A stretch of 64,000 nucleotides of DNA from G963677445 sp963678275 (GTDB taxonomy: Bacteria; Bacteroidota; Ignavibacteria; Ignavibacteriales; Melioribacteraceae). The stretch is from contig OY782765.1 in NCBI GenBank assembly GCA_963678275.1, forward strand, positions 6,138,001 to 6,202,000. The letters run 5' to 3'. The position numbers and the translations under genes were made by a program. Below are positions 1 to 10,096 of the stretch, in pieces; the first letter of the stretch is position 1; every line of letters starts with the position of its first letter. The notes beneath the pieces were generated by a model that saw nothing but the letters and a program-made list of their open reading frames with translations, ran no database searches and was not told the origin of the DNA.

Positions 1-2
1 GG

Positions 3-146
3 GAAGGAGCAGCGCTACGTTCTCCAATGGCCCTCGCTGTGATTGGCGGACTTGTTACATCCACCATTCTGACTCTTATAGTAATCCCGGCTCTTTATTA
101 CATTTTTGAAAACTGGAAATCCAGACTATCTGCCAACAGGATGTGA
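3..146 (+). CDS. RND efflux permease, C-terminal end (partial)
   Basis: Only the last 47 codons lie in the window. The reading frame encodes a hydrophobic end (ALAVIGGLVTSTILTLIVIP then ALYYIFENW) that matches the last transmembrane helix of AcrB/CzcA-type RND permeases, followed by a short basic tail and a TGA stop. RND permeases are inner-membrane proton-driven exporters that work with a periplasmic adaptor and an outer-membrane channel. The next gene begins 13 bp downstream and is itself an RND protein, so two RND permeases sit in tandem in one operon. The specific substrate cannot be told from this fragment. Confidence 0.85.
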   Translation, partial: EGAALRSPMALAVIGGLVTSTILTLIVIPALYYIFENWKSRLSANRM

Positions 147-159
147 GATTATCTTATCT

Positions 160-3100
160 ATGATGAAATTTGTGATCAACCGAAAAATATTTATCTTCAT
201 GCTCTTTATAGCGCTCACATTTCTGGGTGTTATTTCCTATGATAAGCTGAAGGTTGAACTATATCCCGAGGCAGAACTTCCCTTCCTTTTCGTTGAAATT
301 ATGCCGCTTCAGGAGGTAAATCCCGAGTATATGGAAAATAAGGCTGTCATTCCTGTTGAAGGAGCCATCGGGACTCTTGAAGGAATTGAAAAAATTGAAT
401 CTTTTATCAACCTGCGAAGAGGATCGATCAGGGTATATTACCGGGAAAATACCGATCTTAAATATGCTTATCTGAAGCTTACGGAAAAAATTGAGACTGT
501 CAGGAGCACACTTCCCGAGGAATTTAACGTTATGGTATTCAAGTTTGATTCGGAAGTGCTGACCAATAACTTCATGAATTTCCAGATAAGGGGGAGCGGC
601 GGAACAGACAGAGTCAGGTATATCGCCGATACCGAGATACAGCCGGAACTGGAAAATATCGACGGAATATCAAATGTTGAAATTTACGGTGGAAAATCAA
701 AATCAGTTCTGGTTGATTTGGATACCGACAGAATGGAAGCGCTGGGAATTACTACTGCCGAAATTAGAAGCCGGATCGCGGGAGGTGACAACGCGAAAAC
801 ATTTGTCGGAAGTGTAATAAAAGATAAAAAAAGACTTTTTGTCAATGTAAACGCGGAATATACTCAACTCAGCGATCTGGAAAATATCATTATTCAGGAT
901 GAGGGGCCGGTATATCTTAAGAATATTGCCGAAATTTCTCTTGGCAGCAGGGAGGAAAGCTCCTTTAGCAGAATAAATGGCAAAGAGTCGGTAACCGGTG
1001 TTCTGGTTAAAGAATCAAGGGCCAACCTGCTCGATATCTATGAACGGTCGCTTGAAAAAATTGATGAGCTGAATGATGAACTCAAAACGAAAGATATTGA
1101 GATTGTTGTACAGTTCAGCTCTGCTGAAGAGATCAGCAAAAATATTGATCTGATAATTGAACTGGCGCTTACAGGGGGATTTCTCGCTGTGCTGGTATTG
1201 TGGTTTTTCCTTAATAATTTCAGACTTGTGTTTACAATTGCCTTAACTGTGCCGGTTTCGGTATACTCGGCATTCAACTTTTTCTACTATTACGGCGTCA
1301 CCATTAACAGCCTCACTCTTATTGGTATGGCTCTCGCTATCGGGATGCTTCTGGATAACAGTGTTGTTGTATTGGAAAATATTTACCGGCTTGCCTCCTC
1401 CGGTAAAAATGAAAGGGATTCCGTTGTGCAGGGAACAGGAGAGGTTGTAAGGTCTATAGCGGCGGCGACGCTTACAACAGTGACCGTCTTTTTACCTTTC
1501 GCCTTTTCATCCAACTTCATGATAAGTCTGCTTGGTTACCAGATTGGTGTTTCGATTATTTCCACACTTCTGATATCCCTTTTGGTTGCTGTTATGCTGA
1601 TTCCCGCGGCCACATATTTTTTCCTGAGAAGGTTTAAAGGGGGAAATAGCGGTATATTTCAAAAGGTTTCTCCTGAGAACAGGCTTATAAGATATTACCT
1701 TCTCTTTTTGAAGTTTTCAATGCGAAAACCAGTCGCCGTTATGATCTTTGCCGTAATATTCTTTTTTGCCAGTGTGTTCATTTCCCTGGCGGTGAGTATT
1801 GATAACGCAACCGAACCGGAATCGGGGGAGCTTACATTATACCTGACAATGGAAAAAGGAGCGACACTTGAGAATACCAATGAAACAGCTCTTGATATTG
1901 AAAAAAGAATTGAAGGAATTGAAGAGGCGGGGGATATAATCAGCCAGGTTTATGAGGGTGAAGCGACAGTAAAGGTTATGCTTAAAGAAGATTTCGCTGA
2001 TATTGCCGGACGATCTCTGGCCGAAATAAAATCTGATCTTTATGACAGGGCAAAAAGATCCTCAGCGCCCGAAATAAGTTTCGATGAACCGCAGTCGAGT
2101 GATAAGTACAGGGGCGGCGGCGGGGGAAACCCCGGAGCCGGTTTCGCAAGAATGCTCGGAATTGGAAGCAACCAGGAAAAAATTGTTATTAAGGGAACCG
2201 ATTTCGCGAGAATGCGGAAACTTGCCGATGATATCAAATATTACCTGGAGGATATGTCTATTATCCGGAATTCGGGACTTAATGTCGCGGATAATCGCCC
2301 CGAGATGCACTTATATTTCGATCAGCGATTGATGACCGATTATAATATCAGGCTCTCTTCGGTAGCTTCGGAACTGAATACTTTCAGGAATGAGTTTGAA
2401 ACCGGTTCGGTACTGAAAAAGGGAACGGATGAATATGATATTATTGTCCGGACCGATAGTTCGGGTCTGGAACAGGAACGGAACATTTATGACCTGAAAA
2501 ACCTTGATATTTCAAGTGATTCCGGAAATGTGCATGATCTTGAAACTTTCAGCAGGATCATCTATTCTGCCGGTTTATCATCAATAAATCGTGTGAACCA
2601 GGAAAAGCAGATTGAGGTAAGCTACTCATTTGAATCGGAGATAAATGATTCAAAAACTCTTCTGGAAGACGCGAGATACCAAATTGATGAGTTGATAGAG
2701 AGTATTCCTCTTCCCGCGGGCATAGCTGTTGAGGTAATTCATGATGAAACCGAACTGGAAGATTTTTATTTCCTTATTGCCGCGGCATTTATTCTTATTT
2801 ATATGATCCTCGCCTCCGTTTTTGAATCATTATATATACCTTTTGTCCTGATGTTTTCAATTCCACTGGCGGCGATAGGTTCTTTCTGGGGGCTAATACT
2901 TACAGATAACTCCATTTTAAGCGCCAATTCCCTGACCGGATTTCTTATACTGCTTGGAATTGTGGTTAATAACGGGATCATTCTGATAGATTATGCCCGA
3001 ATATTGCGGAAAAGAGGATATAACAGGTCTCGCTCAATAATGACCGCGGGAATCGCCAGGGTAAGGCCGATTTTAATAACCGCGATCACTACAATTGTCG

Positions 3101-4857
3101 CCCTTATTCCTCTCTCTCTCGGAAAAGCCGAGTATGTTTCGATTATAGGTGTTCCTTTCGCGGTAACGGTAATCGGAGGACTTTCATTGAGCTCCCTCTT
3201 TACGTTGATATTTATTCCGGCGATGTATTCAGGAACCGAGCAGTTCCTGAAATGGTTCAGAAGTCTTTCTCCGGTTGTTCAGCTTTCGCAGATAGCTGTT
3301 TTTACCGCCGGCACTTTATTAATATATTTTGGAGTAGAGAGTTTTGTCTGGCAGATGGCCGATCTCTTTTTAATTCTTTTTGCCATTCCGTCATTAACCT
3401 GGTTTTCCATTGAGAGCCTGAGAAGCGCGAATGAAAAACTTTTTGATGAGAATGAAGAGATTACCATTAAAATTCAGAACATATATAAAGTTTATGACAA
3501 AGGTGGAAAATTTACCACAGAATGGAATAATATCTCCGGCGCTGAAAAAAGGAATGAAAAAACAATAAGTGATTTCTTTCGCGAACTTGTCTGGCAGCTT
3601 CCCCTGGTAGCATTTGTTTTCTGGTTTACCTGGATTTATCTGGAAAGCAGTTTCTGGATACTGCTATTTACAATTGTGTTTTACCTGATCATAAATTATA
3701 TGTTTTCCTCCCTTGAAAAAACGACAAAGGGGAAACTTTGGAGATATGTTAAATCAGTATGGTATTTTGCCGGTCCGGTTACAATATTAGTCATTTACAG
3801 TATTAAAACCGGGGCTGTGGCTGGAGCTGTGATAACCGGCCTGATCTGGCACTCGATAATTTTATTGCGCAGAACCAATAATATTCTTTCGGATGATCCT
3901 CTTTACATAAATAAAATTAAAGGATTTTTGTCAGGCCTGCGTAAAAGTTTTTACTCATTCGCTAATTCTATTCCTTATATCGGAAAGAAGAGAAAACCCT
4001 TTAAAGCGCTTAAAGGTGTCGATCTTGAGATCGGCAGCGGCATGTTCGGGCTGCTGGGTCCTAACGGCGCGGGTAAAACAACTTTAATGAGAATTATCTG
4101 CGGCATTCTTGAGCAGACTTATGGGAAGGTATATTTTAACGGTGTGGACGCCAATGAAAAAAGAGAAGAGCTGCAGGGACTGATTGGTTATCTTCCGCAG
4201 GAATTCGGAATGTATGAAAATATGACGGCGAAAGAATTTTTAAATTACCAGGCAATTTTGAAAAATATTTTTGACAGCCGTGAAAGAGATAAAAGAGTTA
4301 AACGGGTTCTTGAAGCAGTTCACATGGAGGAAAACAGCAACAGGAAAATTTCCTCATTTTCGGGCGGCATGAAGCAGAGGATAGGGATTGCCCAGATATT
4401 GCTGCATCTGCCCCGAATTCTTGTGGTTGATGAACCGACAGCGGGGCTTGATCCGAGAGAAAGAATCCGGTTCAGGAATCTTCTGGTGGAATTAAGCCGT
4501 GAAAGAATTGTGATATTCTCCACTCATATCATTGAGGATATAGCGAGTTCGTGCAACAAGGTGGCAGTGCTTCAAAAGGGAGAGCTGCGATATCTTGGAG
4601 AACCGAGAAAAATGACAGAACTCGCGCAGGGTCGTATCTGGTATTTTACCATTGATCCGAAAGAATTTGGAGAAGTGAATAAAAACTACAGAATAATCCA
4701 TCATATGAGAGATAAGGATAAAATAAGGGTCAGGTGCCTGGCGGATGCCAAACCAGTCGCCGACGCTATTGAGGTTTCTCCATCCCTCGAGGACGCTTAT
4801 TTATATTTACAGCGGCAGTCGAAAAATTACAGCGAGAGGGGAAATAATGAAAAATGA
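160..4857 (+). CDS. RND efflux permease fused to an ABC transporter ATPase
   Basis: A 1565-residue protein when started at the ATG at 160; an upstream in-frame ATG at 106 lies inside the previous gene and lacks the natural MKFVINRKIFIFMLF membrane start. Residues 1 to about 1025 are a complete RND permease: first helix, porter domains, the TM4 motif GMLLDNSVVVLEN with the proton-relay Asp, and the second-half motif GIVVNNGIILIDYAR. From about 1101 an ABC ATPase starts (IKIQNIYKVYDKGG), is interrupted by roughly 160 residues with three or four membrane segments, and resumes at KPFKALKGVDLEIGSG. Walker A GPNGAGKT is at 1300-1307, signature FSGGMKQR with Ser1401, Walker B VVDEPTAGLD with Asp1424-Glu1425, and H-loop His1456. 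All catalytic motifs are intact. The next gene is an ABC-2 permease overlapping by 11 bp, so the ATPase part probably energises that permease. The fusion is unusual; an assembly artefact is unlikely because the frame is continuous. Confidence 0.85.
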   Translation: MMKFVINRKIFIFMLFIALTFLGVISYDKLKVELYPEAELPFLFVEIMPLQEVNPEYMENKAVIPVEGAIGTLEGIEKIESFINLRRGSIRVYYRENTDLKYAYLKLTEKIETVRSTLPEEFNVMVFKFDSEVLTNNFMNFQIRGSGGTDRVRYIADTEIQPELENIDGISNVEIYGGKSKSVLVDLDTDRMEALGITTAEIRSRIAGGDNAKTFVGSVIKDKKRLFVNVNAEYTQLSDLENIIIQDEGPVYLKNIAEISLGSREESSFSRINGKESVTGVLVKESRANLLDIYERSLEKIDELNDELKTKDIEIVVQFSSAEEISKNIDLIIELALTGGFLAVLVLWFFLNNFRLVFTIALTVPVSVYSAFNFFYYYGVTINSLTLIGMALAIGMLLDNSVVVLENIYRLASSGKNERDSVVQGTGEVVRSIAAATLTTVTVFLPFAFSSNFMISLLGYQIGVSIISTLLISLLVAVMLIPAATYFFLRRFKGGNSGIFQKVSPENRLIRYYLLFLKFSMRKPVAVMIFAVIFFFASVFISLAVSIDNATEPESGELTLYLTMEKGATLENTNETALDIEKRIEGIEEAGDIISQVYEGEATVKVMLKEDFADIAGRSLAEIKSDLYDRAKRSSAPEISFDEPQSSDKYRGGGGGNPGAGFARMLGIGSNQEKIVIKGTDFARMRKLADDIKYYLEDMSIIRNSGLNVADNRPEMHLYFDQRLMTDYNIRLSSVASELNTFRNEFETGSVLKKGTDEYDIIVRTDSSGLEQERNIYDLKNLDISSDSGNVHDLETFSRIIYSAGLSSINRVNQEKQIEVSYSFESEINDSKTLLEDARYQIDELIESIPLPAGIAVEVIHDETELEDFYFLIAAAFILIYMILASVFESLYIPFVLMFSIPLAAIGSFWGLILTDNSILSANSLTGFLILLGIVVNNGIILIDYARILRKRGYNRSRSIMTAGIARVRPILITAITTIVALIPLSLGKAEYVSIIGVPFAVTVIGGLSLSSLFTLIFIPAMYSGTEQFLKWFRSLSPVVQLSQIAVFTAGTLLIYFGVESFVWQMADLFLILFAIPSLTWFSIESLRSANEKLFDENEEITIKIQNIYKVYDKGGKFTTEWNNISGAEKRNEKTISDFFRELVWQLPLVAFVFWFTWIYLESSFWILLFTIVFYLIINYMFSSLEKTTKGKLWRYVKSVWYFAGPVTILVIYSIKTGAVAGAVITGLIWHSIILLRRTNNILSDDPLYINKIKGFLSGLRKSFYSFANSIPYIGKKRKPFKALKGVDLEIGSGMFGLLGPNGAGKTTLMRIICGILEQTYGKVYFNGVDANEKREELQGLIGYLPQEFGMYENMTAKEFLNYQAILKNIFDSRERDKRVKRVLEAVHMEENSNRKISSFSGGMKQRIGIAQILLHLPRILVVDEPTAGLDPRERIRFRNLLVELSRERIVIFSTHIIEDIASSCNKVAVLQKGELRYLGEPRKMTELAQGRIWYFTIDPKEFGEVNKNYRIIHHMRDKDKIRVRCLADAKPVADAIEVSPSLEDAYLYLQRQSKNYSERGNNEK

Positions 4858-5587
4858 AAACAGATTTCAAGCGGGCAAAAATAGAATGTCATTAGCCGCC
4901 GATTTATTTTTGAAGACGGTCTATTATAATGTGAAGATTATTTTTGCCAATAAATTTATCTATTTCTTCGGAGCCTCTTTCCTCTTTTTTGTGCTTATCG
5001 CGGTTATTAATCTTTTTTCCACAACTGATTCAAGCTCAGCTTCGGTTTATTACATTTTGCTCTTCCCCGGGTTGCTTATGATTTTTTATCCCGCTTCATT
5101 CGGAATACAAAATGATGAAGATGCCGGTATGCTTGAAATTCTCTTTTCGATCCCGAATTACCGCTATAAAGTTTGGCTGGTCCGTTTGGTGATGATATAT
5201 GTAATTGTAAGTCTGATAATGCTTCTTTTCGCGGCGCTTAGCTCAGTCGCTTTATACCGGATAGAAATTACGGAGATGGTTTATCAACTGATGTTTCCTG
5301 TTTTCTTTTTTGGATCGCTCGCTTTCCTGGTTTCAACGATGGCGAAAAGCGGAAGCGGCACCGCGGTTATTGTAATTGTTATCGGTATAATATTCTGGAT
5401 TTCCAGCGGGATCCTCAGTGAAAGTGAGTGGAATATTTTCCTGAATCCCTTTGAAAATCCCGATTCTGTAAGCAGCGGAGTATGGGCCGAGCTCATCACA
5501 TTAAACCGAATGTATATAGCCGGAGCCGTTGTGGTCATGAATCTTCTCGCGCTTCTTAATCTCCAGAAAAGGGAACGATTTATATAA
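4847..5587 (+). CDS. ABC-2 type transporter permease
   Basis: A 246-residue inner-membrane protein with about six hydrophobic segments, beginning with a cytoplasmic stretch and the sequence IIFANKFIYFFGASFLFFVL. The topology and the pattern FGIQNDEDAGMLEILFSIP after the second helix are typical of ABC-2 permeases, where a short coupling region follows TM2. The start at 4847 is chosen because it follows a GAGAGGGG ribosome site at good spacing and overlaps the end of the RND-ABC gene by 11 bp, which suggests translational coupling. It would form the membrane part of an exporter with the C-terminal ATPase of the preceding protein. The substrate is unknown; a role in multidrug or lipid export, or in assembly of the efflux machinery, is inference only. 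Confidence 0.85.
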   Translation: MKNENRFQAGKNRMSLAADLFLKTVYYNVKIIFANKFIYFFGASFLFFVLIAVINLFSTTDSSSASVYYILLFPGLLMIFYPASFGIQNDEDAGMLEILFSIPNYRYKVWLVRLVMIYVIVSLIMLLFAALSSVALYRIEITEMVYQLMFPVFFFGSLAFLVSTMAKSGSGTAVIVIVIGIIFWISSGILSESEWNIFLNPFENPDSVSSGVWAELITLNRMYIAGAVVVMNLLALLNLQKRERFI

Positions 5588-5757
5588 GAAGGGCTTTCCC
5601 ACGGCAAATAAGCAAAATATCAAGTATTGTTTATTTTTACTATCGCTGTTATTTTGACATCCAGCGTCCGGCGGTTATCTGCGCTTAAGATAAAAAGGGT
5701 GTTTCCTTTTACAGGTTGCTTTTAGCGGAACTTATAAGAATATCTTTCTAATTCATG

Positions 5758-5783
5758 CTGACAATTTTTATAATTATTGTCAG
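5758..5783. promoter_or_regulatory. Inverted repeat CTGACAAT/ATTGTCAG in the 5588-5949 gap
   Basis: Perfect 8-bp arms, CTGACAAT and ATTGTCAG, are separated by 10 AT-rich bases in the 362-bp gap between the ABC permease and the TPR kinase. It could be an operator about 165 bp upstream of the kinase start or an RNA hairpin ending the upstream transcript; no U-run follows directly. Nothing else was recognised in this gap. Confidence 0.35.
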
Positions 5784-5949
5784 ACCGGCTTAAAGTGATT
5801 CTGAAAATTATAATAAATTTCCTGTTATGGGCCTTTCAATGGTAAAGTATTCATAAATTAATTCGATTGTGAATATTGAAACTGGTGAAAAATGTGCTAT
5901 TTGTTTACTTTTTCCTTATTTTAATAAGAAACATCCACAATCTTTGTTT

Positions 5950-8136
5950 ATGGCTTTTAATAAAAATAAGATATATATAAATGCATTTCTTATTGTTTTT
6001 CTGTGCGTTGTTCAAATCTCAGGTTCGGTATTAGCTGAAACATCAAAACAGTATAATGAAAACAGGGACAGCCTCGTAAGTCTGATCAGGCTTTCCAATT
6101 CATTTAAAAGAACCGATTTTGATAAAACAATAGATTATGGCAAAAAGGCTTTTTTTCTGGCCAGAGAAATTGGTGATAAAAGGAGGGAAGCGCAGGCGGC
6201 ATATAATGTTGGTTTCGGATTTTCATTCAAAACATATTATGATTCCGCTAAACAGTGGTTTGCCAGATCAATAGAGATTGGAAGAGAGTTGGGTATGGAC
6301 TCCCTGCTGGCAAAAGCGCTTAACAGACAGGGTATCGTTTATAAAACAGAAAGTGATTACCCCGGCGCTGTGGCCTGTTTTACCGAAGCGCTGACAATCA
6401 ATGAAAAGCTTGGTCATATAAGGGGACTGGGAGCTGTAAATACAAGTTTGGGAACTCTATACAGATCTTTTTCAGAATATGAAAAATCTATTGAGTATTT
6501 TCTCGAGGGTTTAAGATATTACGAAAAGGATGATTGGGAAGAAGGCAGAGCCTGGTCATATTACAGCATTGGGAATCTTTACGGGAAACTGGGGCAATTT
6601 GATAAAGGAATTACAAATATAAAAGAATCCTACAATATTTATAAAAAAATAAGTGATTCCAGGCCCGATGATAAAAAAATCGGCATATCCATTTGTGCAT
6701 CCACTCTGGCGGAATTATATGCCGAAGAGGGGGATTTTGATTTGGCGCTTTATTATGCGCGGGAAGCTCTCCGGTTTCGTGAATTGCAGGCCATCCCTAC
6801 TGTTCTGGCCGATGAGCTTAATGTAATAGGGAAAATACATTTAAAAAAGGGTGAACCTGAGATATCGAGGACTTATCTTCTCAGGGCTTTGAAAATAAAG
6901 GAAGAAATTGATGATCTGAATGGTTTGGACCTTGTACTTATAAGTCTGGCCGAGGCTGAAACCGAACTGAAGCATTATAATAAAGCTCTTAATTATCTCG
7001 GAAGAGCTGAAAAAGTCGCGAGAATGAAACATCGCCGGCTGTCGTTACAAAATATTTATTACAACTTTTACAAAATTGAATTAAAAAAGAATAATAAAAG
7101 CAAAGCGCTCGGCTATTTTCAGAATTACACATCGCTGAAAGACAGCATTTTTAATTTGGACGCCGCTCACAGAATAGCCGTGCTTGAAATAGAATATGAA
7201 GTTGATAAACAAAAGACAGAAAATGAGCTGTTAAAACAGAAAAACCTTGTTCAGGAGCTGAGGCTCGATAATGCCGCGGCATTAAGGAATTCACTTATAA
7301 CGGGTATAATTCTTACTTTGCTGCTCGCCCTTACCGTATATTTCCGGTTGAGGGAGAAAAACCGGATGAATGAAAAATCAGCCGAACAGAAAAAACTTCT
7401 GGAAGTAAAAAATGAGGAGTTAAAAAAATCGGAAGAGGACCTGATAAAACTTAATGCCGATAAGGATAAACTGTTCTCAATTATATCTCATGATCTTAAA
7501 AGCCCTTTCAATTCATTGATGGGATTCGCCCGATATCTGCATGATGAATTTGATAATCTTTCGGAAGATGAAATCAGAGCTTATACTGAATCGATGTTTG
7601 AAACCACCAACAGCTTGTACAAACTAATAGAAAACCTGCTTGCCTGGTCTGCGCTTCAGATAGGAAAAGTGAAACCGGAACCTGAATCGATTCAATTAAA
7701 AAATGAAGTTGATAATATATTTATTCTTTTCGGCCAGATAGCGTCAAATAAAAAAATTGAATTGACTTCCAATGTTGAAGCGGGGTTATCAATTGTCGCC
7801 GATAAAACCATTCTTAATTCCATTTTAAGGAACCTTATAAGCAATTCACTTAAGTTTACAGATGAAGGCGGGAAAGTTAAAGTTTCAGCCGCGATAGAAA
7901 ATAACAGGTGTAAGATATGTGTTGAGGATGATGGTATCGGTATGAATAGTGAAGAATTATCGATGCTTTTTCAGCTCGATAAACATTTTTCAAAATCGGG
8001 CACCGGTATGGAGACAGGCACCGGACTTGGACTAATATTATGTAAAAGTTATATCGAAAAGATAGGGGGAAATATTGATGTAAAGAGTTCCCCCGACAAA
8101 GGCACCATATTCTGTTTTTATCTTCCCCTTAATTAG
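5950..8136 (+). CDS. TPR-containing sensor histidine kinase
   Basis: The start at 5950 gives a clear signal peptide or first membrane helix (MAFNKNKIYINAFLIVFLCV, ending near VLA-ET); a GTG at 5869 would add 27 unlikely residues. The region of about residues 35-400 is periplasmic and made of tetratricopeptide repeats with A/Y/F spacing such as ALNRQGIVYKTESDYPGAVA. A transmembrane helix near residues 450-470 leads to a coiled coil and a kinase core: H-box FSIISHDLKSP with His514, N-box NLISNSLKF, and G-boxes DDGIGM and GTGLGLILC. There is no receiver domain, so it must phosphorylate a separate regulator. The ligand or partner sensed by the TPR domain is unknown. It ends 13 bp before the convergent LytTR regulator, a possible but unproven partner. 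A similar kinase occurs at 57113. Confidence 0.9.
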   Translation: MAFNKNKIYINAFLIVFLCVVQISGSVLAETSKQYNENRDSLVSLIRLSNSFKRTDFDKTIDYGKKAFFLAREIGDKRREAQAAYNVGFGFSFKTYYDSAKQWFARSIEIGRELGMDSLLAKALNRQGIVYKTESDYPGAVACFTEALTINEKLGHIRGLGAVNTSLGTLYRSFSEYEKSIEYFLEGLRYYEKDDWEEGRAWSYYSIGNLYGKLGQFDKGITNIKESYNIYKKISDSRPDDKKIGISICASTLAELYAEEGDFDLALYYAREALRFRELQAIPTVLADELNVIGKIHLKKGEPEISRTYLLRALKIKEEIDDLNGLDLVLISLAEAETELKHYNKALNYLGRAEKVARMKHRRLSLQNIYYNFYKIELKKNNKSKALGYFQNYTSLKDSIFNLDAAHRIAVLEIEYEVDKQKTENELLKQKNLVQELRLDNAAALRNSLITGIILTLLLALTVYFRLREKNRMNEKSAEQKKLLEVKNEELKKSEEDLIKLNADKDKLFSIISHDLKSPFNSLMGFARYLHDEFDNLSEDEIRAYTESMFETTNSLYKLIENLLAWSALQIGKVKPEPESIQLKNEVDNIFILFGQIASNKKIELTSNVEAGLSIVADKTILNSILRNLISNSLKFTDEGGKVKVSAAIENNRCKICVEDDGIGMNSEELSMLFQLDKHFSKSGTGMETGTGLGLILCKSYIEKIGGNIDVKSSPDKGTIFCFYLPLN

Positions 8137-8149
8137 CGGGCATGGAAGG

Positions 8150-8872
8150 TTATTCCTCTAACTGATCTAAAAGAAAAGCAATTTTGTCAAAATATTTTTT
8201 ACCCACCGGCAGTTCATATTTCCCTGTTCCAATAGATAATTTGCCAACGGTTTCAATTTTATCAACTGCTGCGATAAATGATCTGTGAATTCTGATAAAT
8301 TTTTCGGCCGGAAGCCGCTGTTCAATTTCAGATAAGTTATTCAGTGAAATATATTCTTTATCAATGGTCACAATTCTTGTGTTATTCCTGCGGCTTTCCA
8401 GAAAAAGAATTTTTTCCGGTTCGAGAAAAAGGACCTTCCCCGATAATTTTAATTTCAGTTTATCGGTTGTATTTTCTTTTTTGTCAGCCGATTTTTGCTT
8501 CAACTCCCTGAAACGTGTTATGGTTTTAAAGAATCGTTCAAAAGCGACCGGCTTTAACAGATAGTCAAAAATGTTCAGTTCATAACCTTCTATCGCGTAA
8601 TCTTCATAGGCTGTAGTGAATACAACAGGGGGCAGATTATCAAATATTCTTACCAGTTCGATGCCTGAAAGCCCCGGCATTTTTATATCAAGAAAGAGCA
8701 GGTCAACAGTGCCCCTTTTTAGTGATTCTGAAGCGTCAATAGCATTGCCGCACCTCGCCGCGAGTTCCAGCCCGGGTATTCTTTCTATATAGTTTTCAAG
8801 TATATCCAGCGCGAGGGGTTCATCATCAACTATCGCACACCTGATATTATCCGCTATACTATTTTTACCCAT
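8150..8872 (-). CDS. LytTR-family response regulator
   Basis: A 240-residue cytoplasmic regulator. Residues about 10-125 are a receiver: acidic pair in AIVDDEP, phospho-acceptor Asp62 in LLFLDIKMPGLSG, the switch Thr in VFTTAYEDYA and Lys in LLKPV. Residues about 140-235 are a LytTR DNA-binding domain, with ILFLESRRNNTRI, the motif FIRIHRSFIAAVDKI and a C-terminal LPVGKKYF. LytTR proteins bind paired direct repeats upstream of target genes when phosphorylated. The start codon overlaps the stop of the adjacent LytS-type kinase by 8 bp, so the two form a two-component system in one transcript. Targets are not evident in this window. Confidence 0.95.
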   Translation of the reverse strand: MGKNSIADNIRCAIVDDEPLALDILENYIERIPGLELAARCGNAIDASESLKRGTVDLLFLDIKMPGLSGIELVRIFDNLPPVVFTTAYEDYAIEGYELNIFDYLLKPVAFERFFKTITRFRELKQKSADKKENTTDKLKLKLSGKVLFLEPEKILFLESRRNNTRIVTIDKEYISLNNLSEIEQRLPAEKFIRIHRSFIAAVDKIETVGKLSIGTGKYELPVGKKYFDKIAFLLDQLEE

Positions 8873-9914
8873 TGTTGTGTTCCAGTTTCAAATTGACTGA
8901 ATAATCTTCTTTTCCTTTATTTATCTCAAGATAATACATTCTGTTATAAAGAATATCAAGCCGTTTTTTTACATTCTTGATGCCGAATCCTGCGGCTTTC
9001 TTTAGATTTTGAGTATTAAAACTGTTTTTTGTTCTCAGCACCAGTTCTTTGTCCGATATAACAATGGCTATCACGATATAAGAGTTTTTTACATTACCGG
9101 GAAGAACATGTTTGAAACAGTTTTCTACAAAAGGAAGGAGAATTAATGGAGCGATATATTTTCCGGCGAGGTCTCCGGTAACCTCAAAATTTATCTTCGT
9201 TCCTTCACTGAACCTTATTTTTTCCAGCTCGATATAACTGCTGATAAATTCAATTTCTTTTGACATAGGGATATAATCTGATTCAGTCTGGCGAAGCATG
9301 TACCTCATTAACCCGGAAAGTTTCAGTATCATATCCCCGGCAGATTCCGATTTTTTTTGTACGAGAGAATAAATATTGTTAAGCGAATTAAAGAGAAAAT
9401 GGGGATTTACTCTTGAACGGAGATATCTAAGTTCAGCTTCCATTTTTTCTTTCTCAAGAATTATTGTCCTGTTTTTATTCTCATTCCATGTAACGAGTAT
9501 TTTTCCCGCGGCGGGAATAATCAGAAGGGTGTTGATATCCACAATCCGGTGCATTATTTCATAAATATTCAGGAATGGATAAATGACAGGGGGAGGGAAA
9601 AGGGGGAATACAACCAGAAAATTTAATGTCCGCAACAGCACCCCGCCTGCGGCGAGTGAGAGAATTCCCAGCGAGAGAAAGAGAAAATATTTTTTCTTAA
9701 AAAGAAAACGGGGAATAAGAAAATAAAGAAAAAGGTAGACCACACCCATTTTTACCGGGAGAAGAACAACCTCGGAAAAATAGAATTTCCCGAATTCACC
9801 ATAATCTGTTCCCCAGAAAAAACCGAAAAATAAAACCACAAACAGCCAGTAGCCAATGTGGAAATATTTTCGTTTCGATTTGTCTTCGAGAATAATATCT
9901 ATAATTCGCTGCAA
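8865..9914 (-). CDS. LytS/YehU-type sensor histidine kinase
   Basis: A 349-residue inner-membrane kinase. The first 140 residues hold four hydrophobic segments with short loops and no obvious ligand domain. The kinase core belongs to the His_kinase family (PF06580): RSRVNPHFLFNSLNNIY with His172, then LILLPFVENCFKH as N-box and GFGIKNVKKRLDILY as glycine box; the core lacks a standard HisKA dimerisation region, as usual in this family. The start is a TTG preceded by GGAG at six bases. It is followed, with 8 bp overlap, by the LytTR regulator at 8150, its likely partner. The signal sensed by the membrane domain is not known. Confidence 0.93.
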   Translation of the reverse strand: MQRIIDIILEDKSKRKYFHIGYWLFVVLFFGFFWGTDYGEFGKFYFSEVVLLPVKMGVVYLFLYFLIPRFLFKKKYFLFLSLGILSLAAGGVLLRTLNFLVVFPLFPPPVIYPFLNIYEIMHRIVDINTLLIIPAAGKILVTWNENKNRTIILEKEKMEAELRYLRSRVNPHFLFNSLNNIYSLVQKKSESAGDMILKLSGLMRYMLRQTESDYIPMSKEIEFISSYIELEKIRFSEGTKINFEVTGDLAGKYIAPLILLPFVENCFKHVLPGNVKNSYIVIAIVISDKELVLRTKNSFNTQNLKKAAGFGIKNVKKRLDILYNRMYYLEINKGKEDYSVNLKLEHNNG

Positions 9915-10096
9915 ATAATACTCCGGATTTTATCTCCCCAAAATAAAAATAATCGGACTAATAACTTAACGCGGATTATAAATATTTTGACGGAGCATAA
10001 ATTCTGAGCAAAATAACAAGATAACAATTAATAATTAATAATTAATAATGAATAATGAACAATTTAAAGGCAAAGTTTGCCGCAGATTTCACAGAT

